From Flavobacteriales bacterium UBA7878 (GTDB lineage Bacteria; Bacteroidota; Bacteroidia; Flavobacteriales; Schleiferiaceae), in NCBI GenBank assembly GCA_002501205.1, contig DLRW01000037.1, positions 19,844-83,843 on the forward strand: a DNA stretch of 64,000 nt, written 5' to 3'. The notes beneath the pieces are model-generated. The model searched no databases. It saw only the letters and a program-made list of their open reading frames with translations, and was not told where the DNA came from. Position numbers and translations under genes: made by a program. Positions 8,685 through 18,208 of the stretch are shown here, piece by piece; position 1 is the stretch's first letter; every line of letters starts with the position of its first letter.

Positions 8685-9137
8685 ATGGAAGTAATTCTGA
8701 AACAAGACGTAGAGCATTTAGGTTATAAAGACGATGTAGTAACTGTGAAAAACGGTTATGGTCGTAATTACCTTATTCCCCAAGGATATGCCGAATTAGC
8801 TACTCCATCTGCAAAGAAGGTTTTAGCTGAGAACATTAAGCAGCGCATGCATAAAGAAGCTAAGGCTATCGAAGATGCGAAGAAAACTGCTGAAGGCCTG
8901 AATGGCTTAGAGATTAAAATGATCGCTAAAGTTGGTAAGGGTAACAAATTGTTCGGTTCCTTGAACAATGCAGATCTGGCCGATGAATTGGCTAAAAAAG
9001 GTCATAGCATCGATCGTAAATACATTCAAATCCAAGGTGGTACTGTTAAAGCTACCGGTCCTTACATCGCACACATCCGTTTGCATCGTGAGGTGAATGT
9101 AGAGTTCAACTTCGAAGTTGTAGCTGAACAAGCTTAA
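8685..9137 (+). CDS. rplI: 50S ribosomal protein L9
   Basis: A 150-residue protein with the N-terminal L9 signature VILKQDVEHLGYKDDVVTVKNGYGRNYLIPQ, a long connecting helix and a C-terminal domain (GKGNKLFGSLNNADLADEL, residues about 85-148). It binds domain V of 23S rRNA at the L1 stalk base. Last gene of the operon, followed directly by a terminator. Confidence 0.97.
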   Translation: MEVILKQDVEHLGYKDDVVTVKNGYGRNYLIPQGYAELATPSAKKVLAENIKQRMHKEAKAIEDAKKTAEGLNGLEIKMIAKVGKGNKLFGSLNNADLADELAKKGHSIDRKYIQIQGGTVKATGPYIAHIRLHREVNVEFNFEVVAEQA

Positions 9138-9162
9138 GAAATAGATTCGAACTTCATATTTA

Positions 9163-9195
9163 CCCCGATTTCCAGCTTGGAAGTCGGGGTTTTTC
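9163..9195 (+). terminator. Rho-independent terminator of the rpsF-rpsR-rplI operon
   Basis: An 11-bp stem (CCCCGATTTCC with GGAAGTCGGGG, one T-G wobble) and a 5-base loop are followed by a run of five T. It lies 25 bases after the rplI stop. Confidence 0.88.
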
Positions 9196-9696
9196 TTTGT
9201 CTATACCTGCCTAATTGGGAGCTAATCAGCAATAGGTTTTCCTATACACCGGAAATTATTACGGAAAATCGCCACTTTTTTCAATTTATTCTTAAAAGGA
9301 TGTCAGTAATTCTAGAATGTTTAGGATTAAGAATTTGTTGTGTTCATTAAGTGCTTGTAAATCAAAAGGGTGGGTCGTGGTTTGAATGAGGTTTCGGAAT
9401 GGTGATTTTTAATATTCACTTATTAATTCTATTTAATTGTCATTTTAATTTTTTTAACACTCCTCAATTTCCTGCTTAAAGAACAGGCTTAAAGTGCTCT
9501 GTCTCAGTAAATCTGTATGTGAAATAACGATTTGTTGGTGTGAAATTCAAAAAGGTTGGGTAATTTGACAATAGAGCAAGAAATGACAAATGCGAGTAAT
9601 TCTTGAAAAAGCGCGGTTTAATTCCTTTTGATCCTTGGTTTTTATTGTGTTAGTTTACCAATTACTAACCTTTATTTACTAACCAAGAATCCTAAG
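9196..9696. other. AT-rich intergenic region before the large T9SS cargo gene
   Basis: About 500 bases without a supported gene or RNA. It is AT-rich with no clear ORF. A possible promoter near its end is TTTG (9627-9630), 20 bases, TAGTTTAC (9651-9658), which is a partial match to the -33/-7 pair of Bacteroidota. Nothing else was recognised. Confidence 0.5.
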
Positions 9697-12600
9697 ATGA
9701 AGAACAAACTACGTTTGGTCTGGGCCCTATTATTTTTTTCGCCTGGATTGATTTGGTCGCAGCAAGCGGCTAATTATTCGTTTTCGGTTTCTAGTTCTAC
9801 TTATCAGGAACTAGGACCTTCTGCAAATTCGCTTTCGGCAATTCTGGCCGATAACGCTAGCGCCGATGTACCCATCGGTTTTAATTTTACCTTCGAAGGG
9901 CTAAGCTATGATACTGTAGCGGTTGCTTCGGATGGTTTCATTTCCTTTATAAAAGGTGCTACCTCTACCTCGGGAAATGATTTGGATAATGGCTCTTCTG
10001 CTCGCAGACCATTGGTAGCTCCTTTATGGGATGATCATGATGGTAATGCGAATACCTCTGCCGCCTTATATGAAACCACAGGTTTGGCTCCTAATCGGGT
10101 GTTTACCTTTGAATGGAGAGATTGGGAGTGGAGTTGGAATGCATCCGATTCTGTAGTTTCCTTTCAGGTTAAATTATATGAAAGCACCAATGTGGTGGAA
10201 TTCCATTACCGTTGGGAGTGCAGTTCTTGTATCACTGGACCAGATGCCTCAATCGGACTTTCAGGAGCCAGTAGCTTTTTATCTGTTTATGATGTAGGTA
10301 CTGCCAATCCAAAAGTTTCAAATTCTTCCGAGTACGCCAGTTTGGATACAGTGGTAACGGATCAAGTATATAGCTTTACTCCCCCAGCATGTCCTGCTCC
10401 TGTTTTAGATTCTATTCATAACATTACGACCGCTGGTTTTGATGTTTATTGGAGTGGTGTTAATGGCGATGATGTAATTATCAATTGGGGACCTGCAGGC
10501 TTTAATCAAGCTACTTCAACAGCACAGAATTTAGACACCTCCAATACTGGTATGTACGGTATTAGCGGTTTAACAGCTGGTGCACTTTACGATGTTTATT
10601 TACAACGTATTTGCAGTGGTAGTAATAGTCAATGGCTTGGTCCAATAAAAGTGCAATTACCCTGTTTAGCACAATCATTACCATACTCTGAGGACTTTAA
10701 CGGCAGTTTAGGTTGCTTTACCGTAGCGGATAGTGCGGGTAGCGCTGATACTTGGGCCTGGACCGCAGACTACTCGGGTAGTGATTTGGACGGAAATCCG
10801 GGTTTTGCCTTTGTAAACAGCGATGCCGCAGGCAGTACATCAATGGATGAATACCTTATTTCTCCAGTTATTGATGCTTCCGCAATTACGGGAAGCTTAA
10901 TATTGGAATTTGATCAGTATTATCAATGGTACAGTAGTGATAATGGATATGTAGAGGTTTATGATGGAACCAATTGGATTACCGTTTTGTCCCAAAATTC
11001 TACTATTGGGGCTTGGTCTAATCCTGACCATCAACGAATCGATTTAACTGCATACGCTAATGCCAATTTGCAAGTTCGATTCCACTATACCGCCTATTAT
11101 GATTGGTACTGGGCAGTTGATAATTTTTCCATTCTAGAGGAGCTTTGTAACACCAGTTCAAACCTTAGTTTAGTTACAGCTTTTTCAGATAGTATCACTA
11201 TCAATTGGGATCCAGGTCAAGGTACCAGCTTTGGCATTGAATATGGTCCGACAGGATTTAGCCCCGGAAGTGGAACATTTGCTAGCACTACTGATACTTT
11301 CTATACCGCTACTGGTTTAAGTTCAAATACTTTGTATGACTTCTATTTAACGGATACCTGTAGTGGTGGTTCCTTTAGTCAGACTATTGGACCATTGATT
11401 GCCAGCACCACTTGTACTTCAGTTTCCATGCCTTATGTGGAGGATTTTGAAATCTGGCCTTTAAGCTGCTGGGATTCTACCTCCAGTGTTAGCTTCAATT
11501 GGGAGCCATCTGGTTCCAGCCCGGATCGTTATGCACTGGCTAATTTCTGGAGCAACTCCAGTGGAACCGCAGTGATTAGTTCTCGTCCGATTACTATCAG
11601 TCAGGATGCGCAAGTACGTTTCTATTGGTCGCATCATTACAATACCACCTATCCAGACGATCAGTTTATTGTTCGTGCGAAATCTTTGAATGGAAATGCT
11701 ACCTGGGATACTATCTTAAATTTAAAAGGACCTTCTTTTGATGACCCTAGCGCCGCGAATACGGCTGCTGGTTCTTTTATTGAGGAAATCATTCTTTTAG
11801 ATCCAGCCGTATATACTGGTCATGACGCTGTGATCGAACTGATCGGGGTAACCGATTATGGTCCTCATTTATATGTAAATGACTTTAATGTAGAAGCAGT
11901 GCCCCCATGTCCACAAGTTCAAGGACTGCGAGACAGTGCAACTACCGCATGGGAAAGCATTTTGAAATGGGATGATGTATCTGGAAACGGCAGTTCTTAT
12001 CAAGTTTGGTTTGGTCCCCAAGGTTTTTACCAGGGAACGCAAACTACCGCTGGAACTCAAGTTTTAGTAAGCTCAGATACCTTATTGGTTGATACTTTAA
12101 GCGGATTGAGCTGCTATGAATTTTTAGTACGATCCATTTGTGGTCCTGGAGACTCAAGTGCTTGGACTGGACCCTACTCATTCTGTACTCCACCCACTTG
12201 TCCTGATCCATCCGCTTTAAATGTGTCCAATAGTCAATTAAACCAAGTAGATTTAGATTGGACCAGTGGTGGTGCCAGCAACTTTAATTTAGCGATTGGA
12301 GCTCCTGGTTTTAGCCCGGCTCCAGCTAATATTGTAAACGTATCTACAAACACTTATACTGCTACCAGTTTAATGCCTGGAACTACTTATGAAGTTTATG
12401 TGCGGGATAGTTGTGGATTAGGTGATGTAAGTGATTGGGTAGGACCTATTTCTTTCACCACTGCCTACAATACCAATTTCTTGGATAATTTCGATGCCTT
12501 CTCATTTAACAATGGTGGCTGGCAAGAGGCTGATGGTCAATTAAGCAGTGCTACAAACTTTACCAGCACTTCTTCATCCTCCTGGGGATTTGATGACTAT

Positions 12601-14580
12601 GGTAATAATACCAGCAATAGCAGTAGCCAAAGGGTGAATATCTATTTCGATGGTCAATACGAATGGTTAATCAGCCCTAGTATTTACCTGGATCCAGCTA
12701 TTACTAATCTTCAAGTTGAATTTGATGCTGCGGTAACCGATTATGCGAGTACGGCTCAAGGCTATTTTGGTTCAGATGATTCCCTAGCCTTGGTTATTTC
12801 CACTGATAATGGTTTGACTTGGTCTGAGGCCAATATTATTTGGGTGAAGACAGCCAATGATACTATTGATAATACCGGTGAACATTTCACCCTTCCTTTA
12901 ACTGGTTATTCGGGTTATGTGAAGTTTGGCTTCTATGCAGGATCTACCATTGATGACCCTGAGGATACGGATTGGTTTATTGATAACTTCGAAGTACGTA
13001 CCCCTCGTGCTTGTGCTAATCCTACAGGTTTAGCTGTGAATGGTATTTCTACCACTGGCGCCGTTGGGCATTGGACTCCAGGTAGTGCCGTAATCCTAAG
13101 TACAGATATAATTCTTACTACCGCGGGACAGTCTCCAGCAAATGGTACTGTCTTAAATCCTACAGCTGCTGATTCCATTATCTTCTCGAATCTTACTCCT
13201 TCTACTGGTTATTGTTTCTATATCGTAGAAGAATGTGCGAATGGTTTCTCGGATACAATCGGACCAGAATGCTTTACTACTCAATGTTTGCCTATGACCG
13301 CGCCCTATAGTCAAAACTTTGATTCAGCGCCGGCGCAAGATCCATTTGATGGTATTCCTTGTTGGACGGTAATTGGCCCTGGAGCAAGTGATATTGAATT
13401 AGTGGATGTTCCGGACTTTGGAGTAGCCAATGCCCCTAGTGCTCCAAATGCCGTTGAGTTAAATGACGGAGACTTTAATGCCGGTGATACAGCGATTTTA
13501 GTTAGTCCAACCTTTAGTGATTTAGGTACCGGTTTAAATCGCATTTCTTTCGAAGTAGCTTTTGAAAATACAGTTGAAAGTCTATTCGTAGGATTACTCG
13601 ACAATCCTTATGATGCCGGAAGCCTACGAATTGTAGATACCATCACAACTACTACAGCTGGAGTATATCAATCGTATACTTATGATTTTGATGATCCTAC
13701 CTTAATAGGATCGGCTCAGAACATTGCATTAGTACATGGCACCGACATTTATGAGGTGTATGTAGATAATTTTGTCTACGAGGCGATTACAGTTGCCTGT
13801 CAGGTACCTACGGCCTTAAATGTTAGTGCAACTGGCTGTGATACTTTAACAGTAGACTGGACCTCTAACAGCGGTGGATCTATCATCCAATACGGTCCTA
13901 GTGGCTTTACACCCGGTCAGGGAAGCTTTACTGGAATCGTTACCTCACCATTCGATATTACTGGTTTACCATTGAATACCGAGTTCGATGTATGGGTAGC
14001 TGATACTTGTGGTTCTGATACCAGTGCATATGCTGGTCCATTTACGCTTAAGACTGATTCTGTAGGTCCTATTTGGGCGTCTTTCACAGCTCAGATTACT
14101 AATGTTACTATGACTAGCGCCGATGTAAGCTTTGATGCTTCTGCATCGACCAATGCAGTGTCTTACGACTGGACTTTCGACAATGGTTCTACAGGTACTG
14201 GTGTAAATGCCAATACTAGCTATTCAGCTAATGGTACTTACAATGTAACCCTTACGGTTACCGACCGTTGTGGTGCTACTGATGATACTACACTTGCGGT
14301 GGTGGTTCAGGGAATTTCTCTGGAAGAGGAAATGCTGAATTCTAAAATTGGCATTTATCCTAACCCTAATAACGGTCAGTTTAATCTGGAGCTTCCGAAT
14401 ACTGGATCTTCATTTGATCTTACCGTTACTGATCTTGCTGGTAAAGTGATTTATGAGCAAGCTGACCTCCGCTCAGACAGCGAACATCAAATTAGCTTAC
14501 CTTCTGTAGCGAAGGGAGTTTATATGGTGATTCTGCGCAGCGAAGGCAAGCGCATCAGTCGCCGCTTAATTATTGAATAA
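9697..14580 (+). CDS. Large FN3 / choice-of-anchor-J / PKD surface protein with T9SS type A sorting domain
   Basis: A 1627-residue exported protein. The ATG at 9697 is preferred over upstream TTG codons because it begins a clean signal peptide (MKNKLRLVWALLFFSPGLIWSQ). A beta-sandwich module (about 25-225) comes first. Six fibronectin-III-like repeats (opening with CPAP, CNTS, CPQV, CPDP, CANP, CQVP) alternate with four MAM/choice-of-anchor-J-like modules, each with a pattern like PYSEDFN ... YLISPVI ... AVDNFSI. A PKD domain (about 1455-1540, YDWTFDNGSTGTG) and a type A sorting domain follow (about 1545-1627; GIYPNPNNGQFNLEL, LAGKVIYE, GVYMVIL). It should be exported by T9SS and anchored on the surface, likely as an adhesin. 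No catalytic motif was seen. Confidence 0.88.
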   Translation: MKNKLRLVWALLFFSPGLIWSQQAANYSFSVSSSTYQELGPSANSLSAILADNASADVPIGFNFTFEGLSYDTVAVASDGFISFIKGATSTSGNDLDNGSSARRPLVAPLWDDHDGNANTSAALYETTGLAPNRVFTFEWRDWEWSWNASDSVVSFQVKLYESTNVVEFHYRWECSSCITGPDASIGLSGASSFLSVYDVGTANPKVSNSSEYASLDTVVTDQVYSFTPPACPAPVLDSIHNITTAGFDVYWSGVNGDDVIINWGPAGFNQATSTAQNLDTSNTGMYGISGLTAGALYDVYLQRICSGSNSQWLGPIKVQLPCLAQSLPYSEDFNGSLGCFTVADSAGSADTWAWTADYSGSDLDGNPGFAFVNSDAAGSTSMDEYLISPVIDASAITGSLILEFDQYYQWYSSDNGYVEVYDGTNWITVLSQNSTIGAWSNPDHQRIDLTAYANANLQVRFHYTAYYDWYWAVDNFSILEELCNTSSNLSLVTAFSDSITINWDPGQGTSFGIEYGPTGFSPGSGTFASTTDTFYTATGLSSNTLYDFYLTDTCSGGSFSQTIGPLIASTTCTSVSMPYVEDFEIWPLSCWDSTSSVSFNWEPSGSSPDRYALANFWSNSSGTAVISSRPITISQDAQVRFYWSHHYNTTYPDDQFIVRAKSLNGNATWDTILNLKGPSFDDPSAANTAAGSFIEEIILLDPAVYTGHDAVIELIGVTDYGPHLYVNDFNVEAVPPCPQVQGLRDSATTAWESILKWDDVSGNGSSYQVWFGPQGFYQGTQTTAGTQVLVSSDTLLVDTLSGLSCYEFLVRSICGPGDSSAWTGPYSFCTPPTCPDPSALNVSNSQLNQVDLDWTSGGASNFNLAIGAPGFSPAPANIVNVSTNTYTATSLMPGTTYEVYVRDSCGLGDVSDWVGPISFTTAYNTNFLDNFDAFSFNNGGWQEADGQLSSATNFTSTSSSSWGFDDYGNNTSNSSSQRVNIYFDGQYEWLISPSIYLDPAITNLQVEFDAAVTDYASTAQGYFGSDDSLALVISTDNGLTWSEANIIWVKTANDTIDNTGEHFTLPLTGYSGYVKFGFYAGSTIDDPEDTDWFIDNFEVRTPRACANPTGLAVNGISTTGAVGHWTPGSAVILSTDIILTTAGQSPANGTVLNPTAADSIIFSNLTPSTGYCFYIVEECANGFSDTIGPECFTTQCLPMTAPYSQNFDSAPAQDPFDGIPCWTVIGPGASDIELVDVPDFGVANAPSAPNAVELNDGDFNAGDTAILVSPTFSDLGTGLNRISFEVAFENTVESLFVGLLDNPYDAGSLRIVDTITTTTAGVYQSYTYDFDDPTLIGSAQNIALVHGTDIYEVYVDNFVYEAITVACQVPTALNVSATGCDTLTVDWTSNSGGSIIQYGPSGFTPGQGSFTGIVTSPFDITGLPLNTEFDVWVADTCGSDTSAYAGPFTLKTDSVGPIWASFTAQITNVTMTSADVSFDASASTNAVSYDWTFDNGSTGTGVNANTSYSANGTYNVTLTVTDRCGATDDTTLAVVVQGISLEEEMLNSKIGIYPNPNNGQFNLELPNTGSSFDLTVTDLAGKVIYEQADLRSDSEHQISLPSVAKGVYMVILRSEGKRISRRLIIE

Positions 14581-14600
14581 ACAGAGATAGTTAATACGGG

Positions 14601-14637
14601 AAAGCCCCGGTTCTTCATTGAGCCGGGGCTTTTTTTG
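14601..14637 (+). terminator. Rho-independent terminator of the large T9SS cargo gene
   Basis: A 13-bp stem (AAAGCCCCGGTTC with GAGCCGGGGCTTT, one G-T wobble) with a 6-base loop is followed by a T run. It lies between two convergent genes. The left arm starts with only three A, so it acts mainly on the plus strand. Confidence 0.88.
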
Positions 14638-14653
14638 TGCTTTTAATTAGTGC

Positions 14654-15121
14654 TTAGAGCTCCAATTCCATATGGTAATTGATCAAGATTTGATCGGCCC
14701 TCGGGTTTTCATTCCTCCGAATTTGTTTCCAACCCTGGGCTTCCATAAAGGGTCTGGCCGTGATGCTGATATCGGAGCTAATTTTAGAATGTCCCTTTTT
14801 TCGTGCTTCTTCAATTGCAATTGCAACTAATTGCTTGGCAATTCCTAAGCCTTGATGATGCGGAGACACATAGAGAAAATCCAAATAGTTCCCATCTTTT
14901 AAACTGCAAAAGCCCGCCAATTGGGTATCAACCAGGGCTAGCCAAACTATTTGGTGTTGGATAAGTTCCTCCCAGCGTTGGGTATTCTTTAAACTTAAAA
15001 GCCAGGCCTCAATTTCTTCAGGGCTGTAGTCTTGGCTACAAGTTTGGCGGATACTGGCCTCAAATAAGCTTTTCATGGTTGGGAGATCCTCCACCTTAGC
15101 CAATACTAATCTACTTTTCAT
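14654..15121 (-). CDS. GNAT family N-acetyltransferase
   Basis: A 155-residue protein with the GNAT acetyl-CoA site: motif A is FLYVSPHHQGLGIAKQLV (QGLGIA matches Q/RxxGxG/A), about residues 74-92. Beta-strand motifs lie either side (LALVDTQLAGFCSLKDGNYLD before, ITARPFMEAQGWKQIRR after). It is of the small YafP/ElaA-like type that acetylates an amine on a small molecule or protein; the substrate is unknown. Its ATG overlaps the stop of the upstream TPR gene by four bases (ATGA), so it is the last gene of the minus-strand operon 14654-21270. No signal peptide, so it is the one clearly cytoplasmic product in that operon. Confidence 0.85.
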   Translation of the reverse strand: MKSRLVLAKVEDLPTMKSLFEASIRQTCSQDYSPEEIEAWLLSLKNTQRWEELIQHQIVWLALVDTQLAGFCSLKDGNYLDFLYVSPHHQGLGIAKQLVAIAIEEARKKGHSKISSDISITARPFMEAQGWKQIRRNENPRADQILINYHMELEL

Positions 15122-16308
15122 CGGGAACCTTTAGGGCTGAAATAGCTACGCATGAAAACGAAGATGTCATGCTCAGGTGGGTATTCTTGTATGTAAATTT
15201 CTCGAGCTAAGGATAGTTCTTTTTGCATCGCATCTTCCTTCTCAAAATCTTTTAAAAGAACCGCACTAAATAGATGTAAATTGGCCAGTACTATCGGCTC
15301 CTGCACCGTATTTAATTGTTCTTGATAGAAAGCCAGCAATGCTATTTTCTCCTTTAAACTGGGATGTAGACTGTATAAATCCTTGTAGGTGGTGGTGTTT
15401 TTGGGTTCCCGCTTGAAATACAGCAAGCGGCTTTGCTTAAAACTGGTGCTATCCAGCTTTCTCTCCAATTGTAAGATATTTCGGAGGCTGAGCATTTCAT
15501 CCGAATTAGTGGCATAAGCCTGCCGGAAATAGTTGAGCGCCAAACTGTCCTTTCCCGATTGTAAATAGGAGAGGGCCATCATGGAAGCTGCCTCTGCTTT
15601 TAAAGTCGGATCCGTAAAAAAATTGCGGGCCAGATCGGCATGAATGTGGGCTTCTTCCTGCCTGTTTAATTGCAATAGGGCATAGGCAAGGTTAGCCTGA
15701 GATTCAGCATGATCAGGCTTTAGTTCAATGGCCTTTTCCAAATAAGCTACGCCAGATTGAAAATCGAGACCTTTCATCGCTAAAATTCCCAGGCTATACA
15801 TCGACTGGTAGTTACGGCTGCCTTGTCGATCGGCCAATTCATAATGCATTTGCATTCGACTCTGAGCAGCAGCGGTGGGCATATAATCCTTCTGATTGGC
15901 CTCCAGTAATTTTTGATAGAAATAGCCCATGGCTAAATGCAACTGCATATTGCCGGGCTCCTTGATCAGTAATTCTTTACCAATGGAGTCGGCTTTAAAA
16001 TAGATGAGTCCATTTTCTATAGGGATGCTTCGTAAAGAATCCAGTTTTTTATCACTGTTTAAATCACAAAGAGCAAAATGAAGATAGTCCTCAGTAAAGC
16101 AGTGAAAATCCAAGATCAAATGCAGTTTGGCTTCAAATATGTCGCTGTTCTGATTTTTAGAATCTGCTTGATCTAGGACTGCAAATGCTTGAGCATATAG
16201 GTTTTGATCGATCAGTGCCTGACTTTTTTTCAATATCGTGCCTTGGGCGAAAAGCCCTGAATGGAATTCGCCGATAATTAAGAGCAGTATTAATGTCGAT
16301 TGTCGCAT
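15118..16308 (-). CDS. Exported TPR-containing protein of unknown function
   Basis: A 396-residue protein. A signal peptide covers about residues 1-22 (ending LFAQ). Helical repeats with TPR character fill the middle, clearest at about 160-260: GSRNYQSMYSLGILAMKGLDFQSGVAYLEKAIELKPDHAE and then QANLAYALLQLNRQEEA, which I give only as fragments. The N-terminal part (KKSQALIDQNLYAQAFAVLDQA) also looks like a TPR. It ends with RSYFSPKGSR. Periplasmic or lipid-free outer-surface role likely. The start lies 18 bases inside the end of the preceding gene. The partner is unknown. Confidence 0.75.
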   Translation of the reverse strand: MRQSTLILLLIIGEFHSGLFAQGTILKKSQALIDQNLYAQAFAVLDQADSKNQNSDIFEAKLHLILDFHCFTEDYLHFALCDLNSDKKLDSLRSIPIENGLIYFKADSIGKELLIKEPGNMQLHLAMGYFYQKLLEANQKDYMPTAAAQSRMQMHYELADRQGSRNYQSMYSLGILAMKGLDFQSGVAYLEKAIELKPDHAESQANLAYALLQLNRQEEAHIHADLARNFFTDPTLKAEAASMMALSYLQSGKDSLALNYFRQAYATNSDEMLSLRNILQLERKLDSTSFKQSRLLYFKREPKNTTTYKDLYSLHPSLKEKIALLAFYQEQLNTVQEPIVLANLHLFSAVLLKDFEKEDAMQKELSLAREIYIQEYPPEHDIFVFMRSYFSPKGSR

Positions 16309-17225
16309 AATATAGGAAGCGGCATTTGTCCGGGTACAAGGAACTCCAAATTTACACAGCCAAAAGACTGGTAGCTGAAACCAAATAGGATGGGGCCATA
16401 ACCTTTAATTAAGGGACCTACCCATTGGTTGGCACCAAAATTACGACCTTCAATATTAAGAGGCGCCACCGAGCTACCTTCAGAATCGTAGTATTCGCGG
16501 CTATTAATATAGCCCCCACGTCTTAAATCATAAACTAAAAGGCGACGATAATGGGGTCGGAACTTTTCCCCTCTATCCATGGCAATAATTTGAAGAGGGC
16601 CATATTTATAGGTAAAGAAGAAGAGGGAAGTGCTGTCTTTCGGACTTAAGCTATCTGCAAATGGGACATGCCCATAGGGCAATTCGGTGAATTGTAGGAT
16701 TTCAGTATTTGCCTTCTCAAAGGGGTTATCTTGGGCTATGATGGCAAAATTATTCTGATGCACATTATAGCTTAAGGGCAAGAAATTGGAGTCTATTTCC
16801 AAACCTATCACATAATCATATTCCCGAAAGGGCTGATCATTTTCTCCCGAGTAAAGACTGAGGAAGGCAGATACTTTCAGCTTCGCCAGGGGGTATTTTA
16901 AGGTGATATTGGAATCCAGATCATAAACAAAGAGAAAATCTTTTTCACTGAAACCACAGCGATCCAGGAAAAGCTTACGATTACTGACACTAAGCACATG
17001 ATAATTCTGCTCCTTGAATTCGGCATATTCTAAAAAGTCTTCTGCAATTACTGGGGGCATTGCTTCCAAATGCCAGGGATAGGCCTCACTTAATGAAACG
17101 AAGTGAAAATTGGGCATCCGCTCATAGCCTTGATAGTACATCTGAAAAAGCATAGGAGGCTGCTGATCCTGTGCATGAAGGCCTGTGAAGAGGAGAGATA
17201 GGAAAAGGCTTATTTTCAAGCGCAT
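16290..17225 (-). CDS. Secreted protein of unknown function
   Basis: About 312 residues from the ATG at 17225, which begins a signal peptide (MRLKISLFLSLLFTGLHAQ) and lies four bases after the stop of the archaemetzincin gene. Longer in-frame starts would overlap that gene and bury the signal. The mature protein is rich in aromatic residues (MYYQGYERMPNFHFVSL, EYDYVIGLEIDSNFLPL, FFFTYKYGPLQIIAMD) and probably all beta. I do not recognise the family. Its place between the archaemetzincin and TPR genes suggests that it works with the other envelope proteins of the operon. Confidence 0.65.
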   Translation of the reverse strand: MRLKISLFLSLLFTGLHAQDQQPPMLFQMYYQGYERMPNFHFVSLSEAYPWHLEAMPPVIAEDFLEYAEFKEQNYHVLSVSNRKLFLDRCGFSEKDFLFVYDLDSNITLKYPLAKLKVSAFLSLYSGENDQPFREYDYVIGLEIDSNFLPLSYNVHQNNFAIIAQDNPFEKANTEILQFTELPYGHVPFADSLSPKDSTSLFFFTYKYGPLQIIAMDRGEKFRPHYRRLLVYDLRRGGYINSREYYDSEGSSVAPLNIEGRNFGANQWVGPLIKGYGPILFGFSYQSFGCVNLEFLVPGQMPLPILCDNRH

Positions 17226-17229
17226 AGTA

Positions 17230-17901
17230 TTAATCTTTAAGGCTAATTTCATGTTTACATTTCTTACAGAGCTCAAAACCAACTTGATCTACTGTACTAA
17301 GACTTTCGGCGGCATCCGCCATCACACAGCCCAGCTCCACACAATGTTTTAGTCCTAAATTATGACCTACTTCATGGATGCTCACCTTTTTTAATCGATC
17401 CAGAAAAAGCTCTTTGGGTGGACGCATCAAGCGAAAGCTGGAAACAATAGCCGCCACTCCGGGACGCTGGCCTAATCCAAAAATACCCCAATCTGTATAG
17501 CGAGACTCGGGCTTCTTTACTGCACCATTGCGATCTCTTTTTGTGGTGGAAATATCTTGAGTGCATAAACCCAGGATATGGTCCAAAGTATCTGTTTTAA
17601 TACGTGCTAAATCCCTAAGCAGGGAATCTGCTCTGTAGCGGGGGCTCTTGATATTCACAAAGGCTGTTTCTGGTAAATCTCGAGATTCTAAAAGATGAAA
17701 TTTCATGGGGTAAGTGGCCTCCAAACTTCTTTTAATTTCTGCAGACCATTCAGGAACAAAATTTCCATAAGGTTGCAAGGCCAAGCTCCGTTTCTCAATC
17801 TTTTTGGGAAAGATATTTCCCAGCCAATCTCGTACCGGTCGCAGACTTAGACTTATAACTAAGATTAAAACAATGGGGATAAGATTGCGTAGAACTTTCA
17901 T
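17230..17901 (-). CDS. Archaemetzincin-like zinc metalloprotease (M54) with N-terminal membrane anchor
   Basis: About 223 residues from the ATG at 17901, 10 bases after the stop of the upstream gene; an earlier in-frame ATG at 17937 is possible. The complete archaemetzincin signature is present: HExxHxxGxxHC (H176 to C187; HEVGHNLGLKHC), then four residues and C192, M194, seventeen residues, and CxxC (C212-C215). The first cluster binds the catalytic zinc and the four Cys a structural zinc. Unlike most archaemetzincins, it begins with a strong hydrophobic segment (residues 5-20, NLIPIVLILVISLSL), which should place the domain outside the cytoplasm. Substrate unknown; the family is described as an aminopeptidase-like metalloprotease. 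Confidence 0.88.
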   Translation of the reverse strand: MKVLRNLIPIVLILVISLSLRPVRDWLGNIFPKKIEKRSLALQPYGNFVPEWSAEIKRSLEATYPMKFHLLESRDLPETAFVNIKSPRYRADSLLRDLARIKTDTLDHILGLCTQDISTTKRDRNGAVKKPESRYTDWGIFGLGQRPGVAAIVSSFRLMRPPKELFLDRLKKVSIHEVGHNLGLKHCVELGCVMADAAESLSTVDQVGFELCKKCKHEISLKD

Positions 17902-17911
17902 CGCCAGCAAA

Positions 17912-18208
17912 TTAAGCAAGTCGACCGCGGTATGCAAACCAAAGCCAAAAGCCGATAGGTCCCATTAGGATAAGTACCAGGCTGCCACTGATCTTTTGTT
18001 TTACGGAGTATTCGGACCGCCATTGCTGGCGAAGGAAAATAAGCAGCAGGATAAAATGGATTCCAAGCAAGATATAGTTTAAAGGATCGTAGACTGAGCT
18101 AATTCCTAATTGTGGAGCAATCCATATAAAAGTTGTATTAAAAGCTAAAAGAAGCACGGAATAGGGAATCAGCAGAATTTTAAAGCGTCTAAAACTACCA
18201 TCCTCCAT
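17912..18208 (-). CDS. Small membrane protein with three predicted TM segments
   Basis: A 98-residue protein with hydrophobic stretches at about 11-31 (ILLIPYSVLLLAFNTTFIWI), 41-61 (LNYILLGIHFILLLIFL) and 74-93 (SGSLVLILMGPIGFWLWFAY). The family is not recognised. Its ATG shares one base with the stop of the S41 protease gene (TAATG), showing tight coupling in the operon. Confidence 0.65.
   Translation of the reverse strand: MEDGSFRRFKILLIPYSVLLLAFNTTFIWIAPQLGISSVYDPLNYILLGIHFILLLIFLRQQWRSEYSVKQKISGSLVLILMGPIGFWLWFAYRGRLA

Noticed and set aside
9138..9696. Possible small RNA or riboswitch in the long gap before the large T9SS cargo
   Set aside because: Apart from the rplI terminator, I found no stable hairpin set or known conserved core; the AT-rich sequence gives no support.
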